DNA of 64,000 nucleotides, taken from the NCBI GenBank assembly GCA_031277795.1, contig JAITLQ010000008.1, positions 62,001 to 126,000 of the forward strand, read 5' to 3'. Numbering within the stretch: position 1 is the stretch's first letter; every line of letters starts with the position of its first letter. This document shows positions 18,183 to 28,201 of the stretch, piece by piece. The translations under genes were made by a program, and so were the position numbers. The DNA comes from Arthrobacter sp. (GTDB lineage Bacteria; Actinomycetota; Actinomycetes; Actinomycetales; Micrococcaceae). The notes below the pieces were generated by a model, which worked only from the letters and a program-made list of their open reading frames with translations, was not told where the DNA came from and did no database searches.

Positions 18183-18404
18183 GTGACTCGACCAGGCGGA
18201 GCGCTACAGGCCCTCCTCGAGGTCATGCAGAGGGCGGCCTCCCGCTCCCGGTTCGTGGCCTCCATCAGGGTCTCGGGGGACGGCGTCGCCGATCACCTCG
18301 TGGGCGGCGTGAGCTTCGATGTGGAGCGCGCGGTGGGAACGTCGATGCGCCTGCACGACCAGTACTTCGAGGTGGAGAGCTTCTCGGCCGAGCTGTTCGG
18401 GTGA
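18183..18404 (+). CDS. Hypothetical small protein
   Basis: A 73-residue frame starts at GTG with AGAAGGGAC about 8 bases upstream, shortly after the third paralogue's remnant. It reads as a plausible soluble protein: a short helix ([17 protein letters not shown]) followed by a beta-rich stretch ([20 protein letters not shown]) and an acidic, aromatic end ([13 protein letters not shown]). No family was recognised. It could be the last gene of the SWIM operon or a relic of one; the overlapping alternative frame has no similarity. Confidence 0.4.
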   Translation: MTRPGGALQALLEVMQRAASRSRFVASIRVSGDGVADHLVGGVSFDVERAVGTSMRLHDQYFEVESFSAELFG

Positions 18405-18455
18405 GCATCGGCGTGGCGAAGGGCCCGGCTCGCTGTGCGACGGCCCGCTAGGCTG

Positions 18456-18473
18456 GCGTGACGCGCGTCACGC
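18456..18473. promoter_or_regulatory. Perfect 18-bp palindrome upstream of the amine oxidase (CRP/GlxR-like)
   Basis: GCGTGACGC followed directly by GCGTCACGC forms an uninterrupted palindrome 49 bases before the amine oxidase start. Its core GTGA-N6-TCAC is the layout bound by CRP-family regulators such as GlxR of actinobacteria, though the outer bases differ from the TGTGA...TCACA consensus. An operator is likely; the regulator is inferred. Confidence 0.5.
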
Positions 18474-18522
18474 GCGCGTTCTCACCGTGCCAAGCACCGC
18501 CCTCGCCCCCCAGGAGCCCCTT

Positions 18523-19896
18523 GTGGAACACCTCTCGAAGACCGCCGACGTCCTCGTGATCGGGGCCGGCGTCTCCGGCCTCACCACCGCGCGCCTGCTC
18601 GCGTCCGCCGGCCGCAGCGTCGTCGTGCTCGAGGCCAGGGAACGGATCGGCGGGCGCGTCTGGACCGACCGCTCCTCCGGCCACGCCACCGACCTCGGCG
18701 CCTCGTGGATCCACGGCATCAACGACTCCCCGGTCTTCGAGGCCTGCGCCGCCTTCGGCATGCCCATGACCGAGTTCACCGTGGGCGGCTACCAGCCGGA
18801 CGGCCGGCCGATGGCCCACTTTGCCCCGGACGGGCGGCGCCTCACCGACGAGGAATCGGCCGCCTACGTGGCCGACATCCACGCCGTCGACGCCGCCCTG
18901 GCCGGGGTCGTGGCGGCCTCGGCGCCCGGCGAGTCCTACCGGGACGTCACGGAGCGGGCGCTCGCCCTGGCGCTTGGTGCCGATGCCGGGGAGCGGGCGC
19001 AGCGCGTGCGCGAGTACCTCGAGCACCGCAGCGAGGAGCAATACGGCGCCTGGATCGAGGAGCTCGCGGCCCATGGCCTGGACGACGACGCGGTGGGCGG
19101 CGACGAGGTCGTCTTCCCCGAGGGCTACGACGCCCTCCCGCGCGGGCTGGCCGCCGGGGCCGGCGGCGCGCCCGCCCTGGACGTCCGCCTGAACACCCGG
19201 GTCACCGCGGTGCACTGGGACGCCTCCGGCGTCAGGGTGCAGGCGTCAATGCCCGACGGTGCCCGGCTCGCCTTCGCCGCGCGGGCGTGCGTGCTCACGG
19301 TGCCGGTGGGTGTCCTGGCCTCCGGCGAACTGGAGCTGGAGCCGGGCCTGCCGCCCGCCCATGCGCGCGCCCTGGCCGGGTTCACGATGAACGCCTTCGA
19401 GAAGGTCTTCCTCACCTTCCCGGAGGCCTTCTGGGACCGGGACGTCTACGCCCTGCGGCAGCAGGGGCCGCACGGTGCGTGGTGGCACTCCTGGTACAAC
19501 GTCTCCCGCGTGCACGGCGAGCCGAGCCTCCTGACCTTCGCCGCCGGGCCCGCCGCACGCGCGATCCGTGGGTGGGAGCCGGCCGCCGTTGCGGAGTCCG
19601 TCATGACCCAGCTACGCCGGCTGTACGGGCAGGGCATCCCGGAGCCCACGCGCGTGGACGTCACCGCCTGGCAGGACGACCCCTTCTCCCGCGGCTCCTA
19701 CGCCTTCATGGCGCTCGGCGCGGTCCCCGAGGACCACGACGCCCTGGCCGAGCCCATCGGCGGCGTGCTGCACCTGGCCGGCGAGGCCACGTGGACCGAG
19801 GATCCGGCCACGGTGACGGCGGCGCTGCGCTCCGGGCATCGTGCGGCGTGCAACGTCCTGGGCCGTGAGATCCCGATCGAGGCCGCCTGGCGCTGA
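18523..19896 (+). CDS. Flavin-dependent amine oxidase (monoamine/polyamine oxidase family)
   Basis: This protein should oxidise an amine (monoamine or polyamine) to an aldehyde with release of ammonia and hydrogen peroxide. The 457-residue product opens with the FAD-binding Rossmann motif [17 protein letters not shown] and the following [15 protein letters not shown], has the family's LTVPVGVL strand in the middle (about 262-270), and ends with the FAD-contacting block [20 protein letters not shown] and an [10 protein letters not shown] helix. GTG at 18523 is chosen because GGAG lies 6 bases upstream; a GTG at 18487 would add 12 residues. It stands alone, preceded by a palindromic operator candidate. 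The window's second amine oxidase, within the GABA cluster, is only distantly similar. Confidence 0.88.
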   Translation: MEHLSKTADVLVIGAGVSGLTTARLLASAGRSVVVLEARERIGGRVWTDRSSGHATDLGASWIHGINDSPVFEACAAFGMPMTEFTVGGYQPDGRPMAHFAPDGRRLTDEESAAYVADIHAVDAALAGVVAASAPGESYRDVTERALALALGADAGERAQRVREYLEHRSEEQYGAWIEELAAHGLDDDAVGGDEVVFPEGYDALPRGLAAGAGGAPALDVRLNTRVTAVHWDASGVRVQASMPDGARLAFAARACVLTVPVGVLASGELELEPGLPPAHARALAGFTMNAFEKVFLTFPEAFWDRDVYALRQQGPHGAWWHSWYNVSRVHGEPSLLTFAAGPAARAIRGWEPAAVAESVMTQLRRLYGQGIPEPTRVDVTAWQDDPFSRGSYAFMALGAVPEDHDALAEPIGGVLHLAGEATWTEDPATVTAALRSGHRAACNVLGREIPIEAAWR

Positions 19897-20343
19897 GCCG
19901 GCCCGACATCCCGGCGGATCACGGCGGCGCTTCGCTTTCGGACCGGCTCCCCGACTCCGGACGCGGTGCCGGCAGGAATCGCTGCGTGTCGCCGCAGGCC
20001 GTGGGGAGCTGCGGGCATGCGAACGGCGCGACCCCGTGGCCCCGTCCCTTCCCCGTGGGTGGGGTCGGTGATCGGGTGCTCCGCCGCGCGGGTCGCGCCG
20101 AACGTTTCTCCCCCGGAAGATCCCGAGCCGGCCACACGCATCAGGGACGGGCGGGGACTTCCGGGGAGGTGTTTCTGGAAGGGGAAACCGGGACAAGCTG
20201 AGAACCGGAACGGTTCCCCCTTCCAAGGGTGTCCCTCGAGCGAGGCCCGGCCTTCCGCCGTCGGCCGGTGGTGTCGGGGCTCCATCCCCACGTCACCGGC
20301 CAAGCGGCGCTCAGGTGAGGCCGGACCGCGCTCGAGGTGGTCG
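19897..20343. other. Intergenic region without a gene, with a nested hairpin
   Basis: No convincing coding frame lies between the amine oxidase and aceB, which converge on it. Around 20177-20224 there is a nested fold: GGAAGGGG (20177-20184) pairs with CCCCTTCC (20217-20224), and inside it GAACCG (20202-20207) pairs with CGGTTC (20211-20216). It may serve as a two-way transcript end. Confidence 0.5.
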
Positions 20344-21981
<1,638 letters not shown>

Positions 21982-22111
21982 GGTGTTCTCCTGATGCGTT
22001 TTAAGGTGCCCGACGCCGGGTGGCTGGCTGTGCAGCCGGCCTGAGCTGGGAGGGCGGTCGGGGCTTGGAGCGGGACGTCTTGATTCCCTTCGGTGGAAGG
22101 GAGGGCCGGGA

Positions 22112-22132
22112 CCCCACCCGCATGGGGTGGGG
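22112..22132 (-). terminator. Hairpin between aceA and aceB
   Basis: CCCCACCC (22112-22119) pairs with GGGTGGGG (22125-22132) around a 5-base loop in the 232-base gap. It may reduce read-through from aceA into aceB or stabilise the aceA mRNA. No T run follows on either strand. Confidence 0.4.
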
Positions 22133-22213
22133 CCGCCGGCACCGTTCCCGCTGGGCCGGTGGGCCGCCGGTGTTAGCCGGCGAGCCGCAGCGGGCGGGAA
22201 CGCTGAGGGTGGC

Positions 22214-23521
22214 TCAGTGGAACTGGCCTTCCTCGGTGGAACCCACGAGGGCAAGGGTGGAACCCTCGGGGTTGAGCGTCGTGGAGACGCGGTCGAAGTA
22301 GCCGGTGCCGACCTCGCGCTGGTGCTTCGTGGCGGTGTAGCCGTTGACCTCGTCGCCGAACTCGCGCTCCTGCAGCTGGACGTAGGCGCTCATGCCGTCG
22401 GTCGCGTAGCCGCGGGCCAGGTCGAACATCGAGTGGTTGAGGGCGTGGAAGCCGGCCAGAGTGATGAACTGGAACGAGTAGCCCATGGCGCCGAGCTCGC
22501 GCTGGAACTTGGCGATCGTCTCGTCGTCCAGGTGCTTCTTCCAGTTGAAGGAGGGCGAGCAGTTGTAGGCGAGCATCTGATCCGGGAAGTCGGCCTTGAC
22601 GGCCTCGGCGAACTCGCGGGCCAGGGCCAGGTCCGGGGTGCCGGTCTCCATCCAGATGAGATCGGCGTAGGGGGCGTAGGACTTGGCGCGGGCGATGGAC
22701 GGGGCCAGGCCGTTCTGCACCTTGTAGAAGCCCTCGGCCGTGCGCTCTCCGGTGATGAACGGCTTGTCGCGCTCATCCACATCGGAGGTGATGAGGGTGG
22801 CGGCCTCGGCGTCCGTGCGGGCCACGATGAGGCTCGGGACGTTCTCCACGTCGGCCGCGAGGCGGGCGGCGTTGAGGGTGCGCACGTGCTGCTGGGTGGG
22901 GATCAGCACCTTGCCGCCCAGGTGGCCGCACTTCTTCTCGGAGGCCAGCTGGTCCTCCCAGTGCACGCCCGCCGCGCCGGCGTCGATCATGGACTTCATG
23001 AGCTCGTAGGCGTTGAGGGGGCCTCCGAAGCCGGCCTCCGCGTCCGCCACGATCGGGGCGAACCAGTTCTCCACCGACTTGGTGCCCTCGGCGACCTCGA
23101 TCTGGTCGGCGCGCTTCAAGGCGTTGTTGATGCGGCGGACGACCTGCGGCACCGAGTTGGCCGGGTAGAGGGACTGGTCCGGGTAGGTCTGGCCGGAGAG
23201 GTTCGCGTCGCCGGCGACCTGCCAGCCGGAGAGGTACACGGCGCGGAGGCCGGCCTTGACCTGCTGCACGGCCTGGTTGCCGGTGAGGGCGCCGAGGGCG
23301 TTGGTGTAGCCGCCGGTCGGGGCCTCCTCGGTGAGCTGCTTCCAGAGGCGCTCGGAGCCGAGGCGGGCGAAGGTGTGCTCCTCGATGACCGAGCCCTGCA
23401 GGGCCACGACGTCCTCGGCGGTGTAGTCGCGCGCGACGTTCTCCCAGCGGGGGTTGGCCTCCCACTCCAGGCGGAGGGCCTCGGCGCGCTGCTCGGGGGT
23501 CTGATTCTGCTGGGTGCTCAT
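22214..23521 (-). CDS. aceA: Isocitrate lyase
   Basis: Isocitrate lyase splits isocitrate to glyoxylate and succinate, the first step of the glyoxylate shunt needed for growth on acetate or fatty acids. The 435-residue product has the family signature KKCGH at 196-200 with the catalytic Cys198, the upstream [10 protein letters not shown] and [20 protein letters not shown], and the C-terminal [12 protein letters not shown]. Length matches the short bacterial form found in actinobacteria. ATG at 23521 with GGAG 7 bases upstream. It is divergent from ramB across a 289-base gap that holds repeated TTTGA-containing boxes, and aceB follows on the same strand. Confidence 0.97.
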   Translation of the reverse strand: MSTQQNQTPEQRAEALRLEWEANPRWENVARDYTAEDVVALQGSVIEEHTFARLGSERLWKQLTEEAPTGGYTNALGALTGNQAVQQVKAGLRAVYLSGWQVAGDANLSGQTYPDQSLYPANSVPQVVRRINNALKRADQIEVAEGTKSVENWFAPIVADAEAGFGGPLNAYELMKSMIDAGAAGVHWEDQLASEKKCGHLGGKVLIPTQQHVRTLNAARLAADVENVPSLIVARTDAEAATLITSDVDERDKPFITGERTAEGFYKVQNGLAPSIARAKSYAPYADLIWMETGTPDLALAREFAEAVKADFPDQMLAYNCSPSFNWKKHLDDETIAKFQRELGAMGYSFQFITLAGFHALNHSMFDLARGYATDGMSAYVQLQEREFGDEVNGYTATKHQREVGTGYFDRVSTTLNPEGSTLALVGSTEEGQFH

Positions 23522-23621
23522 CGTTGATGCTCCTCGTGAATGCTTCTTGCTTGGCTTCCCCGCCTGGGTGAACCGGGCCGGAAGTTCTGCGGGTGAGACC
23601 ATCTTTGGGGGCGTGCAAGCG

Positions 23622-23676
23622 GTTTGAACCGACCAGTTTGAGGAAAGATCTGCAGTTCTTCGCGTTTGAGAAAGAT
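23622..23676. promoter_or_regulatory. Repeated GTTTGA boxes in the aceA-ramB divergent promoter
   Basis: GTTTGA occurs at 23622, 23636 and 23664. The last two extend into near-identical direct repeats, GTTTGAGGAAAGAT (23636-23649) and GTTTGAGAAAGAT (23664-23676). They lie between divergent aceA and ramB, where a RamB-type regulator would bind. Their likeness to the TTTGC-containing RamB box of Corynebacterium is partial, so the regulator is an inference. Confidence 0.45.
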
Positions 23677-23810
23677 TCCACGGATCGACGTGCGCCGACC
23701 GGCGTGAGCGGTGCCGTCCGCTGGGCCGCGGCGGCGGGATCGCCGTCGGGCACCGTCACGAGCACGTGGTCGAGCCAAGGTGCGTGACCCACCTCACCTA
23801 CAGTGGACCC

Positions 23811-25295
23811 ATGAACGCCCGCGCCGTGCTCGCCGCCCAGGCCGCATCCGCCGCCGACTCAGACGAGTCGCTCGACACCGTCGCCGTGGGCCGGCGCATC
23901 CGCGAGCTGCGCAAGGCCAAGGGGCTCACCCTGGATCAGCTCGGCGAGGCCGTCGGCACGGTCCCGAGCCAGCTCTCGCTCCTTGAAAACGGCAAGCGCG
24001 AGCCCAAGATCACGCAGCTCATGCGCATCGCGACCGCCCTGGGAACGAGCCTGGATGACCTGCTCGCCGCCCGGCCGGTCGACCGCCGCGCGGCCCTGGA
24101 ACTGCAGCTCGAGCGCGCCCAGCGCGGCCCGCTCTACCAAAGCCTCAACCTGCCCCGCGTGAAGGTGGGCCCGCGCCTGCCCACGGAGGTGATCGAGTCG
24201 CTGCTTGGACTACAGGGGGAGCTGGAGCGTCGACTCAATGAATCCCTGGCCACCCCGGAGGAGGCCCGCCGCGCCAACACGGAGCTGCGCGAGGAGATGC
24301 GCGAGTGCGGCAACTACTACCCGGACCTCGAGGCCGGCGCGCAGGAGCTCCTGGACGCCGTGGGCCACAGCGCCGGCCCGCTGCCGCACCACATGGCCGC
24401 CGACCTGGCCGAGCACCTGGGCTTCTCCATCCGCTTCGTCTCCGACCTGCCGCACTCCACGCGTTCGGTCACCGACGAGAAGAACCAGGTGATCTACCTG
24501 GAGCGCGGCGGCCGCGCCGACCACGACCCGCGCTCGGTGCTCCTGCAGGCCCTCGCGCGCCACCAGCTGGGCTACGGGGAGCCGGCCGACTACGCCGACT
24601 TCCTGCGCCAGCGCGTGAACACCAACTACTTCGCCGGTGCCCTGCTCATGCCGGAGAAGGCGGCGGTGGCCTTCCTCGGCGAGGCGAAGAAGCGCCGCGA
24701 GCTGGCCATCGAGGACCTGCGCGACGCCTTCGCCGTCTCCTACGAGTCGGCCGCCCACCGCTTCACGAACCTCGCCACGAGCCACCTCGACATCACGTGC
24801 CACTTCCAGAAGGTCCACGAGTCGGGGATCCTGCACAAGGGCTACGAGAACGACGGCGTGACCTTCCCCTCCGATCACACGGGTGCCATCGAGGGGCAGA
24901 CGGTCTGCCGCCACTGGACGAGCCGCGAGGTCTTCGACGTCCCCGACAAGTTCAGGGCCTTCGAGCAATTCACCGACACCGTCTCCGGCACGTTCTGGTG
25001 CACGGCCATCACCGAGCGCCACTCCTCGGGTGAGTACTCGCTCTCGATCGGCGTCCCTTTCGATCACGTGCGCTGGTTCCGCGGCCGCGACACCAAGCAC
25101 CGCTCCTCCTCGACCTGCCCCGATCCGGCCTGCTGCCGCACGCCGCCGGCCTCGCTCGAGGCGGCCTGGGGCGGCGCGGCGTTCCCCGCCGCGCGCGCCA
25201 ACACGCACCTGCTCGCGGCCATGCCGCAGGGCGCCTTCCCCGGTGTGGACCCCACCGAGGTCTACGCCTTCCTGGAGCGGCACTCCGGCGCCTGA
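23811..25295 (+). CDS. ramB: RamB-type regulator of acetate metabolism (XRE N-terminus, ScfR family)
   Basis: The 494-residue product has an N-terminal Xre-type helix-turn-helix (VGRRIRELRKAKGLTLDQLG, then SQLSLLENGKREPKITQLMR, about 26-75). Next comes an IrrE-like central domain (NQVIYLERGG, then LLQALARHQLGYGEPADYAD and NYFAGALLMPE) in which the HExxH zinc site is replaced by ARHQLGY. It ends in a Cys-containing domain (SSSTCPDPACCRTPP). This is the layout of RamB and related short-chain fatty acyl sensing regulators, which control aceA and aceB. It is divergent from aceA, which strongly supports that role. ATG at 23811; the upstream region is weak in ribosome-binding sequence. Confidence 0.9.
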   Translation: MNARAVLAAQAASAADSDESLDTVAVGRRIRELRKAKGLTLDQLGEAVGTVPSQLSLLENGKREPKITQLMRIATALGTSLDDLLAARPVDRRAALELQLERAQRGPLYQSLNLPRVKVGPRLPTEVIESLLGLQGELERRLNESLATPEEARRANTELREEMRECGNYYPDLEAGAQELLDAVGHSAGPLPHHMAADLAEHLGFSIRFVSDLPHSTRSVTDEKNQVIYLERGGRADHDPRSVLLQALARHQLGYGEPADYADFLRQRVNTNYFAGALLMPEKAAVAFLGEAKKRRELAIEDLRDAFAVSYESAAHRFTNLATSHLDITCHFQKVHESGILHKGYENDGVTFPSDHTGAIEGQTVCRHWTSREVFDVPDKFRAFEQFTDTVSGTFWCTAITERHSSGEYSLSIGVPFDHVRWFRGRDTKHRSSSTCPDPACCRTPPASLEAAWGGAAFPAARANTHLLAAMPQGAFPGVDPTEVYAFLERHSGA

Positions 25296-25607
25296 GGGGC
25301 CCGAGGCGCCCACGCGCCGTCGTGCCCTTCCGGCCGCGCCCCCGGAACTCACGAGCGGCACGCCGCCCGGGCGTTCCCGCGTGTTTCGCGGGCCCGCGGC
25401 GGGGGCAAGCGCCCGACGTCGGGCGCTTGGCTTGGGTGCCTCCCCAGCCCCAGGTGGGAGCTGGCTGGGAGTTGGGCACGCCGCCTTGGCTGGGCGCGGG
25501 GGCGGTGGCAGTGTCGCGTGCACGGCGGCTCGGTCATGGGGTCGCCGCCCGCCGGACCCGCAGATCGGGGCCGACGGACACGTTGAAGCATTAACCCTTT
25601 CCAGGTG
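25296..25607. other. Gene-free stretch between ramB and the VOC gene, with a 24-bp palindrome
   Basis: No supported coding frame was found. At 25406-25429 the sequence CAAGCGCCCGAC is followed directly by its reverse complement, a 24-base palindrome with no loop, which could form a cruciform or end the ramB transcript. The rest is GC-rich and featureless. Confidence 0.5.
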
Positions 25608-25645
25608 CGAGGGGCCCTCACCGAAGACTCGGTGAGGGCCCCTCG
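25608..25645 (-). terminator. Perfect 17-bp hairpin after the VOC gene
   Basis: The arms 25608-25624 and 25629-25645 pair perfectly (core GAGGGGCCCTCACCGA) around loop AGAC. The hairpin lies 22 bases beyond the last codon of the VOC remnant on the minus strand. A short T-poor tail follows, so termination strength is uncertain. Confidence 0.7.
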
Positions 25646-25666
25646 TGCGTTGCCTGTGCGGCGGGA

Positions 25667-26044
25667 TCAGCGCCCGGCCGGGTAGCCCGAGGCGAGCAAG
25701 AGCTGCGCGCCGAACGGGTCTTGGATCGTGACGACGGTGCCGTAGGGGGTGTCCTCCGGGCCGGCGAGCACGGCACCCCCGAGGGACACGACCTGCTCGG
25801 CGGCCGCCGCCGCGTCCTCCACGCCGAAGTACACGCGCCAGTGGGCCGGGACGCCCTCCGGCAGGAAGGCCGAGGCGTCCATGACGCCGGCCCGCGCGGC
25901 GGCGTTGGTGCCCAGGGTGGCGTAGCGGAACTCGTCGCTGTCGGAGACGATGCTGACGTCCCAGGCGAAGGCGCGCGAGTAGAAGTCGAGGCTCGCGCCG
26001 AAGTCGCGGGTGAAGAGCTCGTGCCAGTACGGGGCGCCGGGTTC
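25667..26044 (-). pseudogene. Second VOC (glyoxalase-fold) domain, cut off by an in-frame stop
   Basis: In the same frame as the upstream VOC gene and directly after its TAA stop, 125 codons encode a complete second glyoxalase/bleomycin-resistance-fold domain: EPGAPYWHELFTRDFGASLD at the start, AHWRVYFGVEDAAAAAEQVV in the middle and DPFGAQLLLASGYPAGR at the end. Two-domain proteins with exactly this join are common in actinobacteria. No start codon with a ribosome-binding site precedes the domain, and the only ATG (25882) is inside it. It is therefore most likely untranslated, unless the stop is read through or is a sequencing error. Confidence 0.7.
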
Positions 26045-26452
26045 TTAGACGCTGCCGTAGCCGCCCATGCCGGTCGGCTGCCAGACGCCGATGGCGGCGC
26101 CGCTCGGGTCCTGGACCATGCCCATGAAGCCCTGGGCCGGCACATCCAAGGGGCCGAAGAGCACGCTGCCCCCGGCCTCGGAGACGGCGCGCAGGGTGGC
26201 CTCGGCGTCGGTGCTACCGAGGTAGGTGCTCCACAGATCGGGGAAGTCGGACTGCTCGGGTTGCTTCTGCATGATCCCGGCGACGGGCTTTCCGTTCAGC
26301 CACGCCGTGACGTAGCCGCCGTAGAGCTCCTGGTCGCCAGCCTGAAACTCCCAGCCGAGCAGTGGCCCGTAGAAGGCCTTGGCGCCCTCGGCATTGCTGG
26401 TCATGAGATCGAGCCAGCATGGAGCGCCTGCCTGGAAGGTTGCCTCCGCCAT
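26045..26452 (-). CDS. VOC-family protein, first domain only (gene interrupted by TAA)
   Basis: The 135-residue product is one vicinal-oxygen-chelate domain: GAPCWLDLMTSNAEGAKAFY with GPLLGWEF near the start, GGYVTAWLNGKPVAGIMQ, WSTYLGSTDAEATLRAVSEA and VQDPSGAAIGVWQP. It is related to two-domain glyoxalase-like proteins of actinobacteria. The ATG at 26452 follows GAGGGGG. The frame ends at TAA (26045-26047) precisely at the linker between the two domains, where relatives read on; the second domain follows intact in the same frame. The single domain might still fold, since VOC proteins often dimerise. The substrate is unknown. Confidence 0.75.
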   Translation of the reverse strand: MAEATFQAGAPCWLDLMTSNAEGAKAFYGPLLGWEFQAGDQELYGGYVTAWLNGKPVAGIMQKQPEQSDFPDLWSTYLGSTDAEATLRAVSEAGGSVLFGPLDVPAQGFMGMVQDPSGAAIGVWQPTGMGGYGSV

Positions 26453-26591
26453 CGTGTTCCCCCTCGTTTCTGGCCGCATGGCGGCCGCTGTGCGGCCCCG
26501 AAGCGGAGCCGTCGCATCACGCTATGCGCGTGGGGGAGCGGCCCACAAGGGGTGAGGGGCACGACGTCGTGGGGTGGGCGCCGGCGGGTGC

Positions 26592-26750
26592 CTAGCGCCG
26601 GCGGCGGCGGGCGATGCGGCGCCCGATCCCGAACAGGAGCACTCCGATCATGAGGATGCCCACGCCCATGGCGACGGGGCCCGCAGCGTCGAGCGGCGTC
26701 ATGGCGCCGACCGGTGCGAGGGGCAAGGCAACGAGGACAAGCGAAGACAT
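26592..26750 (-). CDS. Small single-pass membrane protein (52 residues)
   Basis: This short frame starts at ATG 26750 with an excellent AGGAG 5 bases upstream. It encodes a hydrophobic N terminus (SSLVLVALPLAPVGAM), a second hydrophobic segment (VAMGVGILMIGVLLFGIG) and an Arg-rich tail (RRIARRRRR). The layout, with a positive C terminus, predicts a membrane protein with the tail in the cytoplasm; the first segment may be a signal or a second helix. No family was recognised. It lies between the VOC gene and a divergent membrane-protein gene. Confidence 0.6.
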   Translation of the reverse strand: MSSLVLVALPLAPVGAMTPLDAAGPVAMGVGILMIGVLLFGIGRRIARRRRR

Positions 26751-26965
26751 GACGCTCCTGTCGAGGACGGCGATGACGTGGCACCCAGGCTAGGGCGTGG
26801 GAGCGCGGGCGGGAAGGGGCGGACGGGGCGGCGGGGCCGGGCGCGCGGGCCGCATCGAGTCCCCGGGGAGCGCGCGGACAGGCACCCCACAGCCGCCCGG
26901 GCTACCGTGGTGGCTTGCGCCCGGCCCCGGGTGCGACCAGCCGAACCATCCAGCAGGAGCCCGCC

Positions 26966-27931
26966 GTGCGCCGATCCCCGCGCGAAGAAGACCCCACCAC
27001 CGCAGCCGAGGACGCCGGCGGCGTGGGCCAGTGGGGTTTCGAGGAGCAGGCGGACGACGCCGCGGGCAGCGGAGGGCGCGGCCGCGGGGCCGCGGGGCGC
27101 GGATCCTTGGGCCGCGCCGCACGCGAGCGACGCCCGCGGACCACGACGCCCCTCGTCGTGTGGATCCTTGCCGCCTTGGGGGTGATCGCCGCCGTGGTGT
27201 CGATCGTCGCCGCGCTCAGCCCGGAGACGGCGCTGAGTTGGGTGTGGCCGGCCGGGATCGGCGTGTTCCTCGGCGGCGCGGCGTGGGTGCTCGCGGCGCT
27301 GCGGGGCTCGCCGAAGTGGCCCGGCATCATGGCCGCCGTCCTGTGCGTGGTGGGCATCGCCGCGCCGGTGTCCACCGCCACCGTGGCGCGGGCTGGGCTC
27401 GAGGAGCAGGCACAGGCACTGGTGCAGGACGAGGACAGCGAGGCCGCGGGGGACACTTTCGACGAGTCGGCGCAGGCCTCGGAACTGCCGGGGCTCGTGG
27501 CAGGTGCGGTGCCGGTGGGCACCGGCCTGGACGTGGGCCAGCTGCGCGTGGTCGTTCAGAGCATCACGCTGGACGGCGACGCGGCGGTGGCCTCGGACGA
27601 CCCGAGTGCCGGCAAGGCGGACGGGCGCTACGTGACGGCCACGATCGAGGTCGGGAACCACTCGGACGCCGCGGTGTCGCCGGGCACCGACCTCACCTAC
27701 GAGCTCATTTCGGGGGACGGAACCCGGGTCGATTCGCTGACCTGCGGTGCCTCGCTGCCGCAGAACCCGGTGCTGGCACAGGACCTGCCGGCGGGGGAGA
27801 CGGGCACCTACAACGTGTGCTTCAACGTGCCGGTCGAGCTGAACAGCGATGCGTTGCTCAAGAGCTCGGCGGTGCGCGTGGCGGACGCCCTCGCGAGCGA
27901 CACGACGGCCGGCTTCTGGAGCGTCGGCTGA
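26966..27931 (+). CDS. Membrane protein with C-terminal DUF4352-like exported domain
   Basis: The 321-residue product has a charged, low-complexity N terminus, then three hydrophobic helices (VVWILAALGVIAAVVSIVAA, WVWPAGIGVFLGGAAWVLAA, WPGIMAAVLCVVGIAAPVST) and an exported C-terminal domain of about 170 residues. That domain, with VGTGLDVGQLRVVVQSITLD, RYVTATIEVGNHSDAAVSPG and QDLPAGETGTYNVCFNVP, looks like the immunoglobulin-like DUF4352 fold found in actinobacterial lipoproteins; two cysteines (in LTCGAS and NVCFNV) may form a disulfide. GTG at 26966 is chosen for GGAG 6 bases upstream. Function unknown. Confidence 0.7.
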   Translation: MRRSPREEDPTTAAEDAGGVGQWGFEEQADDAAGSGGRGRGAAGRGSLGRAARERRPRTTTPLVVWILAALGVIAAVVSIVAALSPETALSWVWPAGIGVFLGGAAWVLAALRGSPKWPGIMAAVLCVVGIAAPVSTATVARAGLEEQAQALVQDEDSEAAGDTFDESAQASELPGLVAGAVPVGTGLDVGQLRVVVQSITLDGDAAVASDDPSAGKADGRYVTATIEVGNHSDAAVSPGTDLTYELISGDGTRVDSLTCGASLPQNPVLAQDLPAGETGTYNVCFNVPVELNSDALLKSSAVRVADALASDTTAGFWSVG

Positions 27932-28011
27932 GGGCGTTGACGGCCGGCTGAAGCGGCCAAGCGGTGACGGTGAAAGCCGGCCAGGCGCCCGCCACGGCGC
28001 CCCCAGACCGC

Positions 28012-28044
28012 GGCGCGCGGCCCCTCCCGAGGCGGCCGCGCGCC
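28012..28044 (+). terminator. GC-rich hairpin after the DUF4352-like gene
   Basis: GGCGCGCGGCC (28012-28022) pairs perfectly with GGCCGCGCGCC (28034-28044) around an 11-base loop, 80 bases after the stop. No T run follows. Confidence 0.45.
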
Positions 28045-28065
28045 GTCGTGCTGTGTCCCGAATCA

Positions 28066-28130
28066 TGTGACCTTTAGTCTCCACCGGTAGACCCAATGGT
28101 GTGACCTCTGATGGACAGGCGTGGTCAGAC
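28066..28130 (+). promoter_or_regulatory. Repeated TGTGACCT boxes upstream of the first MHS transporter
   Basis: TGTGACCT occurs at 28066-28073 and again at 28100-28107 in an AT-richer stretch 95-140 bases before the transporter start. Downstream of them lies GGTCAGACC (28112-28120), a short palindrome of the kind bound by GntR regulators. These look like operator sites; the proteins that bind them are unknown. Confidence 0.4.
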
Positions 28131-28201
28131 CGTATACGATCTTCCCCCGTGGCGCCCATCACGTCACCAAGCTCACATCCGTTCGAGACGGGGGTAACAC
28201 G

